Assembly: GCF_020859565.1 (NCBI RefSeq)
Contig: NZ_JAJHUO010000005.1
Location: forward strand, 163,621-227,620
Origin: Saccharothrix luteola
GTDB lineage: Bacteria > Actinomycetota > Actinomycetes > Mycobacteriales > Pseudonocardiaceae
Direction: 5' to 3'
DNA: 64,000 bases
Below the pieces are notes generated by a model. That model was not told where the DNA came from and made no database searches. It saw only the letters and a program-made list of their open reading frames with translations. Made by a program: the position numbers and the translations under genes. The first letter of the stretch is position 1. Each line of letters begins with the position of its first letter. Shown piece after piece: positions 8,375 through 18,311 of this stretch.

Positions 8375-9631
8375 TCACGTCACGAGCTGGCTCACGGTGT
8401 AGATCGCGAGGCCCGCGAGCGCGCCGACGACCGTGCCGTTGATCCGGATGAACTGCAGGTCGCGGCCGACCTGCAGCTCGATCTTGCGCGAGGTCTCCTC
8501 GGCGTCCCAGCGCTCGACGGTGTCGGTGATCAGCGTGGTGATCTCGTCGCGGTAGTTGGTCACCACGTACCCCGCCGCGCCCTCGAGCCACCCGTCGACC
8601 TTCTCGCGCAGCGACTCGTCCTCCACCATCCGGCGGCCGAACGTCATCAAGCCCTCGCGCACGCGCTTGCGCAGCTCCGACGACGGGTCCTCGGCCGCGT
8701 CGAGCAGCATCTTCTTCGCCGTGCCCCAGGCCGACCCGATGAGCCGCTGCACGTCCGGGTGCGTCACGAGCTGCTGCTTGACCTGCTCGGCCCGCTGCAT
8801 GGTCGCCGGGTCGGTCCGCAGGTCGCCCGCGAACTCGATCAGGAACTGGTCCACCGCCAGCCGCATCGGGTGGTTGACGTCGGTCTTCACCGCCCACGCG
8901 AAGTTCAGCAGCTCGTTGTAGACCTTGTCGCCGAGCAGCGAGTCGACGAACTTCGGCGACCACGTCGGCGCCCGGTCCGACACCACGCCCATGACCTTGT
9001 CGTAGTTGTCCCGCACCCAGTCGTACGCCCGGTCGCACACCAGGTCCACGAGCTTGTGGTGCGCGCCGTCGGTGAGCACCTGGCCGAGCAGCTTGCCCAG
9101 CGGCGGGCCCCACGGCTGGTCGACCAACCGCCGCACCAGCGCCTGCTCGACCACGGCCTGCACGTCGTCGTCGCGCAGCACGGTCACCGCGCCCTTCACG
9201 ACGTTGGCCAGCTCGGACGTCACCCGTTCGGCGTGTTCCGGTTGCGCGACCCACTCGCCGAGCCGCCGCCCGATGCCCGCCCGCCGCAGCTTGTCCCGCA
9301 CCACCGCCTCGGACAGGAAGTTCGTCCCGACGAACGACCCCAGCGCGTCGCCGAAGCTGTCCTTGCGGGTCGGGATGATCGCGGTGTGCGGGATCGGCAG
9401 GCCGAGCGGCCTGCGGAACAGCGCGGTCACCGCGAACCAGTCGGCCAGCGCGCCGACCATGCCCGCCTCGGCCGCCGCGCGGACGTAGCCCAGCCACGCC
9501 GGGCCGCCGTCCTCGAACAGCAGTGCCACGACGAAGATCAGGGTCGCGGCCAGGAAGAAGCCGGTCGCGACGAGCTTCATCCGGCGCAGGCCCTGGCGCT
9601 TGAGCTGGTCAGCGGGGGTCAGTTGCTCCAC
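8375..9631 (-). CDS. DUF445 family membrane protein
   Basis: A 418-residue protein with the DUF445 plan. Two hydrophobic helices sit near the N-terminus (LVATGFFLAATLIFVVALLF, then AAEAGMVGALADWFAVTALF), followed by the conserved LFRRPLGLPIPHTAIIP. A long helical, charged soluble region follows, and one C-terminal helix (GTVVGALAGLAIYTVSQLVT) closes it. Function is unknown in the family; members are predicted inner-membrane proteins with a coiled-coil body. I use GTG at 9631 (VEQLTPADQ); an in-frame upstream start at 9670 would run into the divergent aminotransferase gene. The stop lies inside the palindromic array. Confidence 0.88.
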   Translation of the reverse strand: MEQLTPADQLKRQGLRRMKLVATGFFLAATLIFVVALLFEDGGPAWLGYVRAAAEAGMVGALADWFAVTALFRRPLGLPIPHTAIIPTRKDSFGDALGSFVGTNFLSEAVVRDKLRRAGIGRRLGEWVAQPEHAERVTSELANVVKGAVTVLRDDDVQAVVEQALVRRLVDQPWGPPLGKLLGQVLTDGAHHKLVDLVCDRAYDWVRDNYDKVMGVVSDRAPTWSPKFVDSLLGDKVYNELLNFAWAVKTDVNHPMRLAVDQFLIEFAGDLRTDPATMQRAEQVKQQLVTHPDVQRLIGSAWGTAKKMLLDAAEDPSSELRKRVREGLMTFGRRMVEDESLREKVDGWLEGAAGYVVTNYRDEITTLITDTVERWDAEETSRKIELQVGRDLQFIRINGTVVGALAGLAIYTVSQLVT

Positions 9632-9660
9632 GCCGCCATTGTCCGTGAAGATTCGGCGTT

Positions 9661-10821
<1,161 letters not shown>

Positions 10822-10833
<12 letters not shown>

Positions 10834-12750
10834 CGTGACCTGGGACGGGCGCGCGCCCGCCAGCCGGTCCTGCACCAGCGCGTGCCGGAACTGGTAGGCG
10901 GCGCCCGCCTGCCGCAGCACGCCGAGCTTGCGCGCGTCCTCCAGGAACACCATCAGCTCCCACGGCAGCCTGCCGCGCGCCGCCAGCCAGATCCGCGCCA
11001 CGGTGAACCACCACCAGCGCAGGTGCAGCACGGACAGCGTGAAGCCGAGCATCAGCCCGCACGCCAGGCCGAGCCCGACCATGCCCGACTGGGCCGGCCC
11101 GAACACCAGCCCGGCCGCCGCGCCGAACACCACGGCCAGCACCAGCGACCCGGTCCACACCGCGACCCGGTCCCGCGCCATCGTCCACTTCGGACTGGAC
11201 GGGTGGCTCAGCTCGGCGGTGCTGCCCAGCGCGAACCGCAGCGCTACCGCCACCGCGATGCCGAGGCCGACGACCAGGCCCGCGGACAGCCCGTACAGCG
11301 CGCCGAACACCAGGCCCGCCGCCGTGCCGAGCACACCGCTGACCACGACGAGGCTGCGCCACACGCCGAGTCGGGGCTTCGACGCGCGGTGCCCGGAGGC
11401 GTACAGCGCGGCCACCGCGACCGCGAGCCCGGCGGCGAGGCCGGTGATCGGCGCCAGCTCCGGCGTGCTCGCGTAGGCCATCAGCCAGGCCACGCCGAAG
11501 CCGCCGATCAGGCCGAGCGTGATCGCGCCGAGCAGCGCCAGCCACGTGCCGGTGACCGAACGGCGCAGGTCCCACCAGCCGAGCTCGCGCACGCCGCGCC
11601 GGCGCATCTCGCCGGCCAGGAACGCCAGCCAGCGGGCCGCCTTGTCCTTGGGCCAGACCTGGCTGGCCCTGGCCTGGTGCGCCACCCCGCGGTCGCCGAA
11701 CGCGCCGTCGACGAGCAGGTCCGCCAGGTGGTCCTCGATGGCGGCGCGGTCGGGGAACCGGCCCCGGTCCAGCAGCTCGCTCGGCTCGCCGTAGCCGTAG
11801 ACGACGCCCGCCAGCCACACCCCCAGCGGCGTGGACAGCGCTTCGGCCAGCCGTCCGTCCGGCTCGTCGCGCAGGTGCAGGAAGATCGGCTCCCAGCGGG
11901 CGGCGGTCACCGGGTCGGACACCGACCGCAGGTAGCCCGCGACCTCCTCCAGGTCCAACGGCTGCAGCTGCACGACCTGCGCGCCGGCCACCGTGCCGTT
12001 CACCTCGGCGAACTCGTCCGTGCGGCTGGTCAGCACCAGCGGGTGCGAGCCGGGGAACGCGCGGTTGATGCGGTCCAGCGCGTCGGCGCGGCGCTCGGGC
12101 GGGATCTGGTCGAGGCCGTCGAGGACCGGGAACACGCGGCGCTGCTCGACCAGCAGGTCGCCGGCGTAGCTGCCGTACAGCTCGGTGTTGCGCAGCGCCG
12201 GGTGGTCCTCGTACAGCCGCCGGGTCATCCAGGTGCGGACGTCCTCCGCCTCCGGGTTCCACGTGGACAGCGGCAGCAGGACCGGCACCGGACCGTCCAC
12301 GTGGCGGTCGAGCAGGCCGATCGCGAGCAGCATCGCCGTCGTGCTCTTGCCCGCGCCGGGCTCGCCGAGGAACACGATGCGCCGGTTGCGCCCGAACGCG
12401 CGGACGACGGCGTCGCTGTGCCCGGGTTCGCCCTGCGTGGCGCTCCAGTGCAGGTCGAGGGAGTGGTCCTCCAGGCCGCGGGCGCGGCACTCCTCGTTCC
12501 ACTGGGCGTGCAGGGCGCGGGCCAGGGCGCTCGTGGCGGCGTCGAGGTTGTCGTCGGTGGACAGGCCGGCGGCCCGCCTGCGGTGCAGCCACGGGTCCAG
12601 CGCCGCGAGCAGCGCGAGGAAGCCGAGGGCGAGGCCGGACAGCCACAGCTCGGGGTCGATGCCGTAGTCGGTGACGAACAGACCGGCCGCGGCGAGCACG
12701 GCGGCCAGCACGCACCCCGTGAGCACGGCCCGTTGGCGGAATCTGGACAC
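10822..12750 (-). CDS. NACHT-type NTPase with N- and C-terminal membrane helices
   Basis: About 642 residues. Two hydrophobic helices start the protein (VLTGCVLAAVLAAAGLFVTD and LWLSGLALGFLALLAAL). A STAND/NACHT P-loop domain follows: Walker A FLGEPGAGKSTTA near residue 128, Walker B VFPVLDGLDQIP, sensor LVLTSRTDEF. Roughly six helices rich in Gly/Ala/Val follow (TWLALLGAITLGLIGGFGVA onward), and a short soluble tail ends it. No repeat-type sensor domain is visible. Membrane NACHT proteins are common in filamentous actinomycetes with unknown roles; other NACHT proteins act in phage defence, but nothing here proves that. GTG 12750 or TTG 12753 can start; neither has a clear ribosome-binding site. 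Confidence 0.85.
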
Positions 12751-12823
12751 CAACGCATCATGACTGAACGATCACGGATGGTGGTGACGCGGTGACCCCT
12801 GTGTCGTGCGTACCCTCGAAGGC

Positions 12824-13315
12824 GTGATCTGTCCGAAATGCCAGGACCTCATGCGGACCATCAGCCGTGGCTCCGTGCACATCGAGCAGTGCGAGAACTG
12901 CAAGGGCGTTTTCCTGGACGGCGGCGAGCTGGAGCAGATCATCGCCGCCGAGCGGGCGCACTACGCGCAGCCGTACCGGCCGGAGGGCGTGCCCGTGTCG
13001 GTCCCCGTGCCCGTCCCGGTGTCGGCGCCGGCCGCCGAGCCGACCGCGGTCGTGCCGATCGAGGGGACGTTGCCGGCCGACGGCGCCGTGCCGGTCGAGG
13101 GCGAGCAGCAGCCCGCCGCCGTGCCACCCGCGCCCGCCGCGGGTCCGCCTCCGCCCTACCAGCCGCCTCCCGGCACGCCGACCGGTCCGCCGCCGCCGTA
13201 CCAACCGCCGCCCGGCACCGCGCCGCCGCCCGCCGTGTACCCGGGCGGGTACTACGCGCCGCAGCCGCACTACCCGCGCCGCAAGCGCAGCTTCCTGGAG
13301 GAACTGCTCGACTGA
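12824..13315 (+). CDS. TFIIB-type zinc-ribbon protein with Pro-rich tail
   Basis: A 163-residue protein. The N-terminal 40 residues form a zf-TFIIB zinc ribbon, CPKC at residues 3-6 and CENC some 25 residues later, followed by GVFLDGGELEQII, the usual signature of this family. The rest is low-complexity: PVSVPVPVPVSAPAAEP, two PPPYQPPPGT repeats, then a basic end (RRKRSFLEELLD) that is also typical of the family. I start at GTG 12824 so that the protein begins VICPKCQ, as homologues do. Function is unknown. It is convergent with the methyltransferase gene, across a repeat array. Confidence 0.85.
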   Translation: MICPKCQDLMRTISRGSVHIEQCENCKGVFLDGGELEQIIAAERAHYAQPYRPEGVPVSVPVPVPVSAPAAEPTAVVPIEGTLPADGAVPVEGEQQPAAVPPAPAAGPPPPYQPPPGTPTGPPPPYQPPPGTAPPPAVYPGGYYAPQPHYPRRKRSFLEELLD

Positions 13316-13329
13316 ACGGCCGGTCGGCG

Positions 13330-13417
13330 CGTTCCGAGCGTTCAACTCGGGGTACGCGAACGTAGGACACGCGCGTTCTGGACGTAGGACACACGCGTGC
13401 TGGAGGTAGGACTCACG
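13330..13417. repeat. ~22-bp palindromic-unit array, locus 2
   Basis: Between two convergent genes lies GAGCGTTCAACTCGGGGTA followed by three degenerate units of the form CGAACGTAGGACACGCGCGT. This is the same family and sense as one arm of the array at 8254-8374. Only one arm is present here, so there is no long palindrome. The methyltransferase stop (13413-13415) falls within the last unit. Confidence 0.65.
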
Positions 13418-14531
13418 GGAGCGGCCAGGTCAGGTCGGTGCCATCGAGGGCGAAGTGCTGTGACGTCGGCGTCGCGGTGAAGGTGAACTGGTGGCGGCGC
13501 GGTCTGCCCAGCGCGCGCCACTGCCGGTAGGCGGCTTCGGCGACGTCCCACAGCGCCCGCGGACCGCCCTGGTCCACGACCGCGCCGCGGTGCCGGACCC
13601 ACGAGCCGTCGGGGTGCACGAGGCGGATCGGGTCGGCCGCCACCGCCACCTCGGCCAGCGCCAGCCCGGCGAAGAACTCGAAGCCGCCGGCCGGGTCCAG
13701 CACGCTGCGCGAGGACAGCAGGGTCGTGCGCGACGTCGTCGGCTCCCGGGTCAGGGCCTCCAGCAGCGCCTCGTCCGCCCACTCCTGCCGGTGCGCGCGC
13801 AACGGCATGAACCGGCCGTCCTCCAGCAGCACGCGACCGGTGGCCCGCCCGTCGCGCACGGTCAGCCGCACCAGACCGGCGCCGATGGCCCGGTTGAACG
13901 TGGTCACGATCGCCCCGCCCGGCGCGGTCTGCTCCAGCCACGCCGCGGGGATGCGGGACACGGCGCACGTCCCGAGGATCCGGTCGTAAGGAGCACGTGG
14001 CGGGTGTCCCTGCTCACCGTCGCCCAGCACGCACGTCGGGTGGTAGCCGGCGGCGGTCAGCCGGGCCTCCGCGCGCACCAGCACGCCGGGGTCGACGTCG
14101 ATCGAGGTCACGCGGTCCTCGCCGAGCACGTGGCAGAGCAGGGCGGCGTTGTAGCCGGTGCCGGTGCCGATCTCCAGCACCCGGTCGCCCGGCGCGACGG
14201 CCAGGGCCTCCAGCATGATCGCCATGATCGTCGGCATGCTCGACGAACTCGTGGGTACCCCCGTCACGGCTCCCGTGACGAGTGCTTGCTCCCACGCCCG
14301 GTCGTCGTTGTCGAGCTGGGTCACGCAGACGTCGTTGCGGTAGACGAGCGCGAGGTGGTCCGGGTGCTCCGCGGTCACCGGCTCCCAGGCTCCATCGGGG
14401 CGCTGGACGAAGAACCCCGGCAGGAACGCGTGCCTCGGGACCTGGCGAAACGCCTCCGCCCACCGCCGGTCGCGCAGCACGCCCGCGGCCAGCAGCGAGT
14501 CGGTCAGCCGTGCTCGCAGGTCCGCCGCCAT
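13413..14531 (-). CDS. Protein-L-isoaspartate O-methyltransferase-like methyltransferase
   Basis: A 372-residue protein. The central domain has the PCMT signature: SSSSMPTIMAIMLEALAV, then SAM motif I VLEIGTGTGYNAALLCHVLG and LGDGEQGHPPRAPYDRI. The N-terminal part (RWAEAFRQVPRHAFLPGFF) is also PCMT-like. A C-terminal extension of about 150 residues distinguishes it from the ~210-residue repair enzyme; actinomycetes have many such long paralogues, some tied to RiPP pathways (FxLD type). No precursor peptide gene is visible beside it. Whether it repairs isoaspartate or modifies another target is open. Start ATG 14531; GTG 14546 is an alternative. Confidence 0.82.
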   Translation of the reverse strand: MAADLRARLTDSLLAAGVLRDRRWAEAFRQVPRHAFLPGFFVQRPDGAWEPVTAEHPDHLALVYRNDVCVTQLDNDDRAWEQALVTGAVTGVPTSSSSMPTIMAIMLEALAVAPGDRVLEIGTGTGYNAALLCHVLGEDRVTSIDVDPGVLVRAEARLTAAGYHPTCVLGDGEQGHPPRAPYDRILGTCAVSRIPAAWLEQTAPGGAIVTTFNRAIGAGLVRLTVRDGRATGRVLLEDGRFMPLRAHRQEWADEALLEALTREPTTSRTTLLSSRSVLDPAGGFEFFAGLALAEVAVAADPIRLVHPDGSWVRHRGAVVDQGGPRALWDVAEAAYRQWRALGRPRRHQFTFTATPTSQHFALDGTDLTWPLP

Positions 14532-14649
14532 GTCCACGTGCTCCACCGTAGCGCTGTGGGCGAGCACACGTCCCGATCGCTAGCAGGGCGCTTGCAGCAG
14601 CTAGCACCTCCGCGTACCGTCGACGGTGGATCGAGGAGGTGCCGCGAAG

Positions 14650-15102
14650 TTGGACAAGTCCATCGACGAGGCGGTGGCCGATCTCGGCCGCGACATCGGC
14701 GAGTACATCCGCCAGCAGCGCAACACGGCCAAGATCTCGCTGCGGCAGCTGGCCAAGCTCGCCGGGGTCTCCAACCCGTACCTGAGCCAGATCGAACGCG
14801 GCCTGCGCAAGCCGAGCGCGGAGATCCTGCAGCAGATCGCCAAGGGGCTGAGGATCTCGGCGGAGGCGCTGTACGTCGAGGCCGGGATCCTGGAGCAGCG
14901 CGAGGGCGGGGCCCTCGCGGACGCCATCGTCACCGCCCCCGACCTGACCGAGCGGCAGAAACAGGTGTTGCTCGACGTCTACGAGTCGTTCCGGCGGGAG
15001 AACACCGCCGGCAGAACCGGCGGTCGGACGACCGCCCAGGCGGAGAACACCGCCGGCGGGGCCGGCGCACCGGCCGCCGCCACCCAGACCAACGAGGAGT
15101 GA
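14650..15102 (+). CDS. XRE family regulator (Rv0474-like) upstream of HbhA
   Basis: A 150-residue protein with an N-terminal XRE HTH (ISLRQLAKLAGVSNPYLSQI, then ERGLRKPSAEILQQIAKGL) and a dispensable-looking Ala/Gly/Thr-rich C-terminus. I chose TTG at 14650 (MDKSIDEAVADL) because GGAGGT lies eight bases before it; an in-frame GTG at 14626 lacks such a site. The gene order XRE then HbhA-like then DUF2516 is the same as Rv0474-Rv0476, so it probably regulates or is co-transcribed with the HbhA-like gene five bases downstream. Confidence 0.88.
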   Translation: MDKSIDEAVADLGRDIGEYIRQQRNTAKISLRQLAKLAGVSNPYLSQIERGLRKPSAEILQQIAKGLRISAEALYVEAGILEQREGGALADAIVTAPDLTERQKQVLLDVYESFRRENTAGRTGGRTTAQAENTAGGAGAPAAATQTNEE

Positions 15103-15107
15103 TCTCC

Positions 15108-15812
15108 ATGCCGAACCTGCCCACCACCGAAGAGCTCCGCAAGGCCGGCGAGCAGGCCGTGGCCGCCGCCCGCACGCCGCTGCTGGCCGCCCTCGGCGCC
15201 GGCGACCTGGCCGCCAAGGCGGTCATCGAGGCGTTGAACAAGGCCCGCGAGCGCGCCGAGTCGGCGAAGACCGCGGCCGAGTCCGCCGACCTGAAGAAGG
15301 ACCTGCGCGACCGGCTGGACCCGGCCGAGCTGCGCAAGGTCGTGGACGCCTACACGCAGTCCGCGCTGAACCTCTACCAGTTCCTCGCCCAGCACGGCGA
15401 GGAGGCGCTGGAGAAGCTGAAGACCCAGCCGGGGCTGCAGAAGGCGCTGCACCAGGTCGAGGAGGCCGTCGAGACCGCGCAGAAGCGCACCGAGGCCGCC
15501 GCCGCGGACGCCCGCGTGCTGGCCGACGACGTGCTCGGTAAGGTGTCCCGCCGCACCCGCGCGGTCGGCGAGAAGGTCGCCGACGACCTGGACGACGCGA
15601 GCGAGAAGCTGGCCGAGACCGTGGTCGAGGTCGGCGGTGACGTCGCCGCCGAGGTGCGCGAGACGACCCGCAAGGCCGCGACGCGCAAGCCCGCCGCGAC
15701 GAAGCCGGTCACCACGACCAAGCCCGCCGCCGCGGTGAAGCCCGCGAGCCCGACGAAGACCGCGGCCACCCGCTCGACCACGGCGAAGAAGCCGACCGAC
15801 AGCGGCAAGTGA
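15108..15812 (+). CDS. HbhA-like heparin-binding hemagglutinin family protein
   Basis: A 234-residue, strongly helical protein. It begins MPNLPTTEELRKAGEQAVAA, as does mycobacterial HbhA, continues as a long Ala/Glu/Lys coiled coil (about residues 40-190), and ends in a Lys/Pro/Ala tail (KPAATKPVTTTKPAAAVKP). In mycobacteria this surface protein binds glycosaminoglycans through its Lys-rich end and also localises to intracellular lipid inclusions. In this non-pathogenic-looking genome a role at lipid bodies or the membrane is more likely (inference). The GAGGAG ribosome-binding site overlaps the upstream stop codon, so it is co-transcribed with the XRE gene. A terminator follows. Confidence 0.85.
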   Translation: MPNLPTTEELRKAGEQAVAAARTPLLAALGAGDLAAKAVIEALNKARERAESAKTAAESADLKKDLRDRLDPAELRKVVDAYTQSALNLYQFLAQHGEEALEKLKTQPGLQKALHQVEEAVETAQKRTEAAAADARVLADDVLGKVSRRTRAVGEKVADDLDDASEKLAETVVEVGGDVAAEVRETTRKAATRKPAATKPVTTTKPAAAVKPASPTKTAATRSTTAKKPTDSGK

Positions 15813-15832
15813 CCCGACCGTGACGGGGCGTC

Positions 15833-15853
15833 CCACCAGGGGCGCCCCGTTTC
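15833..15853 (+). terminator. Intrinsic terminator after the HbhA-like gene
   Basis: ACGGGGCGTCCC, a 4-base loop, then a complementary arm with one G-U pair that pairs to position 15850. The hairpin is followed by TTTC and lies 20 bases after the stop codon. Confidence 0.6.
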
Positions 15854-15892
15854 GGCTGTACCACGACCGCGCCACGCACGTAGGCTGGAGAC

Positions 15893-16213
15893 GTGTTGCC
15901 ACCCTTCCCGCCGTTCAGTCCCCTCTACCTGGACTTCTGGGTCATGTTCGCGGCGTACTACGCCGCGCTGGTCATGGGCGTGTTCGCCTTCGCGCACGCG
16001 CTGTCGCAGCGGGCCGACGCCTACACGGCGGCCGAGCGCATGACCAAGCCCGCGTGGCTCGGCATCACCGGCGGTGGCGCGTTCGCGCTGCTGCTGTTCC
16101 ACCCGTTCTCCGCCGGCGGCATGTTCTGGCTCGCCGGGCTGGTCGCGGTCACGGTGTACGTGGTCGACGTCCGGCCCCGGCTGATCGAGGTCCAGCGCGG
16201 CCCGCGGTGGTGA
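15893..16213 (+). CDS. DUF2516 family membrane protein
   Basis: A 106-residue protein, GTG start. Three hydrophobic stretches are visible: FWVMFAAYYAALVMGVFAFA, WLGITGGGAFALLLF and MFWLAGLVAVTVYVVDV, with a conserved VYVVDVRPRL end. It matches the DUF2516 family and the position of Rv0476 next to hbhA. Function unknown. Its last four bases overlap the start of the next gene (GTGA, 16210-16213). Confidence 0.87.
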   Translation: MLPPFPPFSPLYLDFWVMFAAYYAALVMGVFAFAHALSQRADAYTAAERMTKPAWLGITGGGAFALLLFHPFSAGGMFWLAGLVAVTVYVVDVRPRLIEVQRGPRW

Positions 16214-16869
16214 CGCACCGGAGCTTCGGCTCCGGCGCACCCGTCACGCTCGTCGGCCACGGCCTGGGCGCGACACCCGGCGAAGCCCGCCTGCCCACCT
16301 CCGGACTGCCGGGCACGAAAGTGGTGGTCACCCTCCCCTCGCACGGCGACGCACCCGACGCGCCCGAGGGCTACTGGACCTACCGGCGCATCGCCGCCGA
16401 CCTGCGTGCGGCGGCACGGGAGACCGGCGCGACCCGGGCGGTCGGCGTGTCGTTGACGGCGGGCGCGCTGCTGGCCCTGCTCGCCGACGAACCCGACGCG
16501 TTCGACCGCGTCGCCCTGCTGCTGCCCGCCGTGCTGGACGAGCCGAGGCGGCTGCTCGGCCGCGAAGAGGCGATCACCGCCGTCGGCGGACCACCCGACT
16601 ACCAGGCCGAACGGCGACAGGCGTTCGCGCGGCTCGACGGCGCGCTGAACGAGCTGCCCGGTCAGGTCGCGGTCACCGACCGCGCGGCGTTGGCCCAGGT
16701 CACGGCCCCGGTGCTGGTGGTCGGCGCGACCGACGACCCGCTGCACCCCGAGGACGTGGCCAAGCAGGTGGCCGCCGCGTTCCCGAACGGCCGGCTGGAG
16801 CTCGTGCCGTCGTGGGCGACCCGTCGCGGTGACGTCCGCGGGTGGTTGGTCGACTTCCTGCGGGGGTAG
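16210..16869 (+). CDS. Alpha/beta-hydrolase-fold protein with incomplete catalytic motifs
   Basis: A 219-residue protein. An oxyanion-type LVGHGLGATPGEARL near residue 15 and the late acid-loop TAPVLVVGATDDPLHP support an alpha/beta-hydrolase fold. The nucleophile elbow reads GVSLT instead of GxSxG, and the usual final His (GHxxxxE) is missing; the end is VPSWATRRGDVRGWLVDFL. It may therefore be a non-canonical or non-catalytic member. The GTG start overlaps the DUF2516 stop, so the two are coupled. Confidence 0.75.
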   Translation: MTHRSFGSGAPVTLVGHGLGATPGEARLPTSGLPGTKVVVTLPSHGDAPDAPEGYWTYRRIAADLRAAARETGATRAVGVSLTAGALLALLADEPDAFDRVALLLPAVLDEPRRLLGREEAITAVGGPPDYQAERRQAFARLDGALNELPGQVAVTDRAALAQVTAPVLVVGATDDPLHPEDVAKQVAAAFPNGRLELVPSWATRRGDVRGWLVDFLRG

Positions 16870-16878
16870 CCGAACCCC

Positions 16879-17433
16879 ATGGCCGAACAGAAGAGGATCG
16901 CATTCCTGGTCGACACGGAGGGCATCGAGCAGGTCGAGCTGACCGAGCCCTGGCAGCACGTGGAGAAGGCCGGTGCCGTGCCGAGGCTGCTCGCGCCCAA
17001 GCTGGGAACGGTGCAGGCGTACGACCACCTCACGCCGGCCGACACGTTCGACGTGGACGTGCCGTTCGCGCACGCGGACCCCATGGACTACGACGCCGTG
17101 GTGATCCCCGGTGGTGTCGCCAACGCCGACAACCTGCGGATGGACCGCGACGCGGTGAAGTTCGTCAAGCAGCACGTCGCCGCGGGCAAGCCGGTCGCGG
17201 CGATCTGCCACGGGCCGTGGCTGCTGGTCGAGGCGGACGTGGTGCGCGGCAAGCGGCTGACCTCGTTCCCGAGCCTGGCCACCGACCTCCGCAACGCGGG
17301 CGGCGACTGGTCGGACGAGGAGGTGCGGGTCTGCGACGTGGCCGGGTGGACCCTGGTCACCAGCCGCAAGCCCGACGACCTGCCCGCGTTCAACCGCGAG
17401 GCGCTCAAGGCCTTCGGGCTCCAGGACATCTGA
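16879..17433 (+). CDS. DJ-1/PfpI family protein (class I glutamine amidotransferase-like)
   Basis: A 184-residue protein with the PfpI signature AICHGPW (nucleophile Cys110, His111) preceded by VVIPGGVANADNLR. The family includes intracellular proteases, deglycases (YhbO/YajL type) and chaperones that protect against carbonyl stress. Length and motif are complete, so it should be active. It follows the hydrolase gene by nine bases and is probably in the same transcript. It converges on the MerR gene across a perfect hairpin. Confidence 0.9.
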   Translation: MAEQKRIAFLVDTEGIEQVELTEPWQHVEKAGAVPRLLAPKLGTVQAYDHLTPADTFDVDVPFAHADPMDYDAVVIPGGVANADNLRMDRDAVKFVKQHVAAGKPVAAICHGPWLLVEADVVRGKRLTSFPSLATDLRNAGGDWSDEEVRVCDVAGWTLVTSRKPDDLPAFNREALKAFGLQDI

Positions 17434-17448
17434 CGCGTCCCGCACCGG

Positions 17449-17478
17449 GTCCACGGGGATGTGCACCTCCCCGTGGAC
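17449..17478. terminator. Bidirectional hairpin between convergent genes
   Basis: A perfect 11-bp stem (GTCCACGGGGA at 17449-17459, TCCCCGTGGAC at 17468-17478) with an 8-nt loop lies 15 bases after the PfpI stop and 3 bases past the MerR stop. It can serve both strands. Confidence 0.6.
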
Positions 17479-17481
17479 GGG

Positions 17482-18240
17482 TCAGAGCCTGGCCGTCGCG
17501 TACGCCGCGATCGCGTCGCGGACGTACTCGGCGAGGCCCTCGACGTGCTCGTCCAGCTGGGACCTGAACTCCGGCGCGTCGAGGTAGAGCTCGCCCAGCC
17601 CGGTGTAGGACTCCCGGTTCGGCGTCCAACTGCGGGACAGCCAGGCGTGGTGGCGGTCGGTGACCTCCATCGCCCGCGGCGCGTCGGCCGCGACGCCGGC
17701 GCGGAACACGTCGGCGTAGGCCTGGACGATCGCCCGCCACTCGGCCAGGTACCCGTCGGCGTCGGCCTTCGTCCAGCCCTTCATCCGGCGCTTGCCCTCG
17801 TCGATGTGCGCCTGCGCCTGGTCGCCGTAGCGCTCCACCAGGTCCGCCTCGTAGCGGGCCTGGCGGTCGGCGTCGAAGCCGTCGAACAGCTCTTCCATCT
17901 TCACTTCGTCACCCCCTTCCAGTTCCTCGATCGTGCGGGAGACGGTCCGGGCCAGCTTCGCCAGCCGCTCCTGCTCGACGGCCAGCCACCGCGCGTGGTT
18001 GCGCAGCACGTCGACCGCCCGGTGCCGCCCGTCCAGGACCTCGGCCACGGTGTCGAGGCCGAGTCCCAGGTCGCGCAGCAGCAGGATGCGCTGGAGCCGG
18101 TGCAACTGCTCGCGCTCGTAGTAGCGGTAGCCGTTGTCGCCGATCCAGGCCGGCTGGAGCAGGCCGATCGCGTCGTAGTGCCGCAACGTCCGCGAAGTGA
18201 CCTTCGACATCCGCGCGACCTGTGCGATCGACCAGGCCAT
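17482..18240 (-). CDS. MerR family regulator with TipAS drug-binding domain
   Basis: A 252-residue protein. The N-terminal MerR winged helix is clear (MAWSIAQVARMSKVTSRTLR, then HYDAIGLLQPAW), followed by a long dimerisation helix (residues ~75-115). The C-terminal ~140 residues (ELFDGFDADRQARYEADLVE onward, with WLSRSWTP and YTGLGELYL) match the TipAS/albicidin-binding globin-like domain. TipAL proteins bind thiopeptides or other drugs and activate their own promoter by bending DNA. The promoter upstream has the 19-bp spacer expected of a MerR-controlled promoter (18267-18297), supporting autoactivation. Start ATG 18240 follows AGGGAGG. Confidence 0.92.
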   Translation of the reverse strand: MAWSIAQVARMSKVTSRTLRHYDAIGLLQPAWIGDNGYRYYEREQLHRLQRILLLRDLGLGLDTVAEVLDGRHRAVDVLRNHARWLAVEQERLAKLARTVSRTIEELEGGDEVKMEELFDGFDADRQARYEADLVERYGDQAQAHIDEGKRRMKGWTKADADGYLAEWRAIVQAYADVFRAGVAADAPRAMEVTDRHHAWLSRSWTPNRESYTGLGELYLDAPEFRSQLDEHVEGLAEYVRDAIAAYATARL

Positions 18241-18266
18241 GACCGTGCTCCCTCCCTGTGCCGACC

Positions 18267-18297
18267 ACGGTAGGGGTTGACGTAGCGTCAACGTCAA
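18267..18297 (-). promoter_or_regulatory. MerR-type promoter with 19-bp spacer and dyad
   Basis: On the minus strand: -35 TTGACG (18297-18292), then exactly 19 bases, then -10 TACCGT (18272-18267). Inside the spacer is the perfect palindrome TTGACG-N3-CGTCAA (18277-18291). An overlong 19-bp spacer holding a dyad is the hallmark of MerR-activated promoters. Confidence 0.7.
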
Positions 18298-18311
18298 GCG
18301 CGGCCGGCAGG

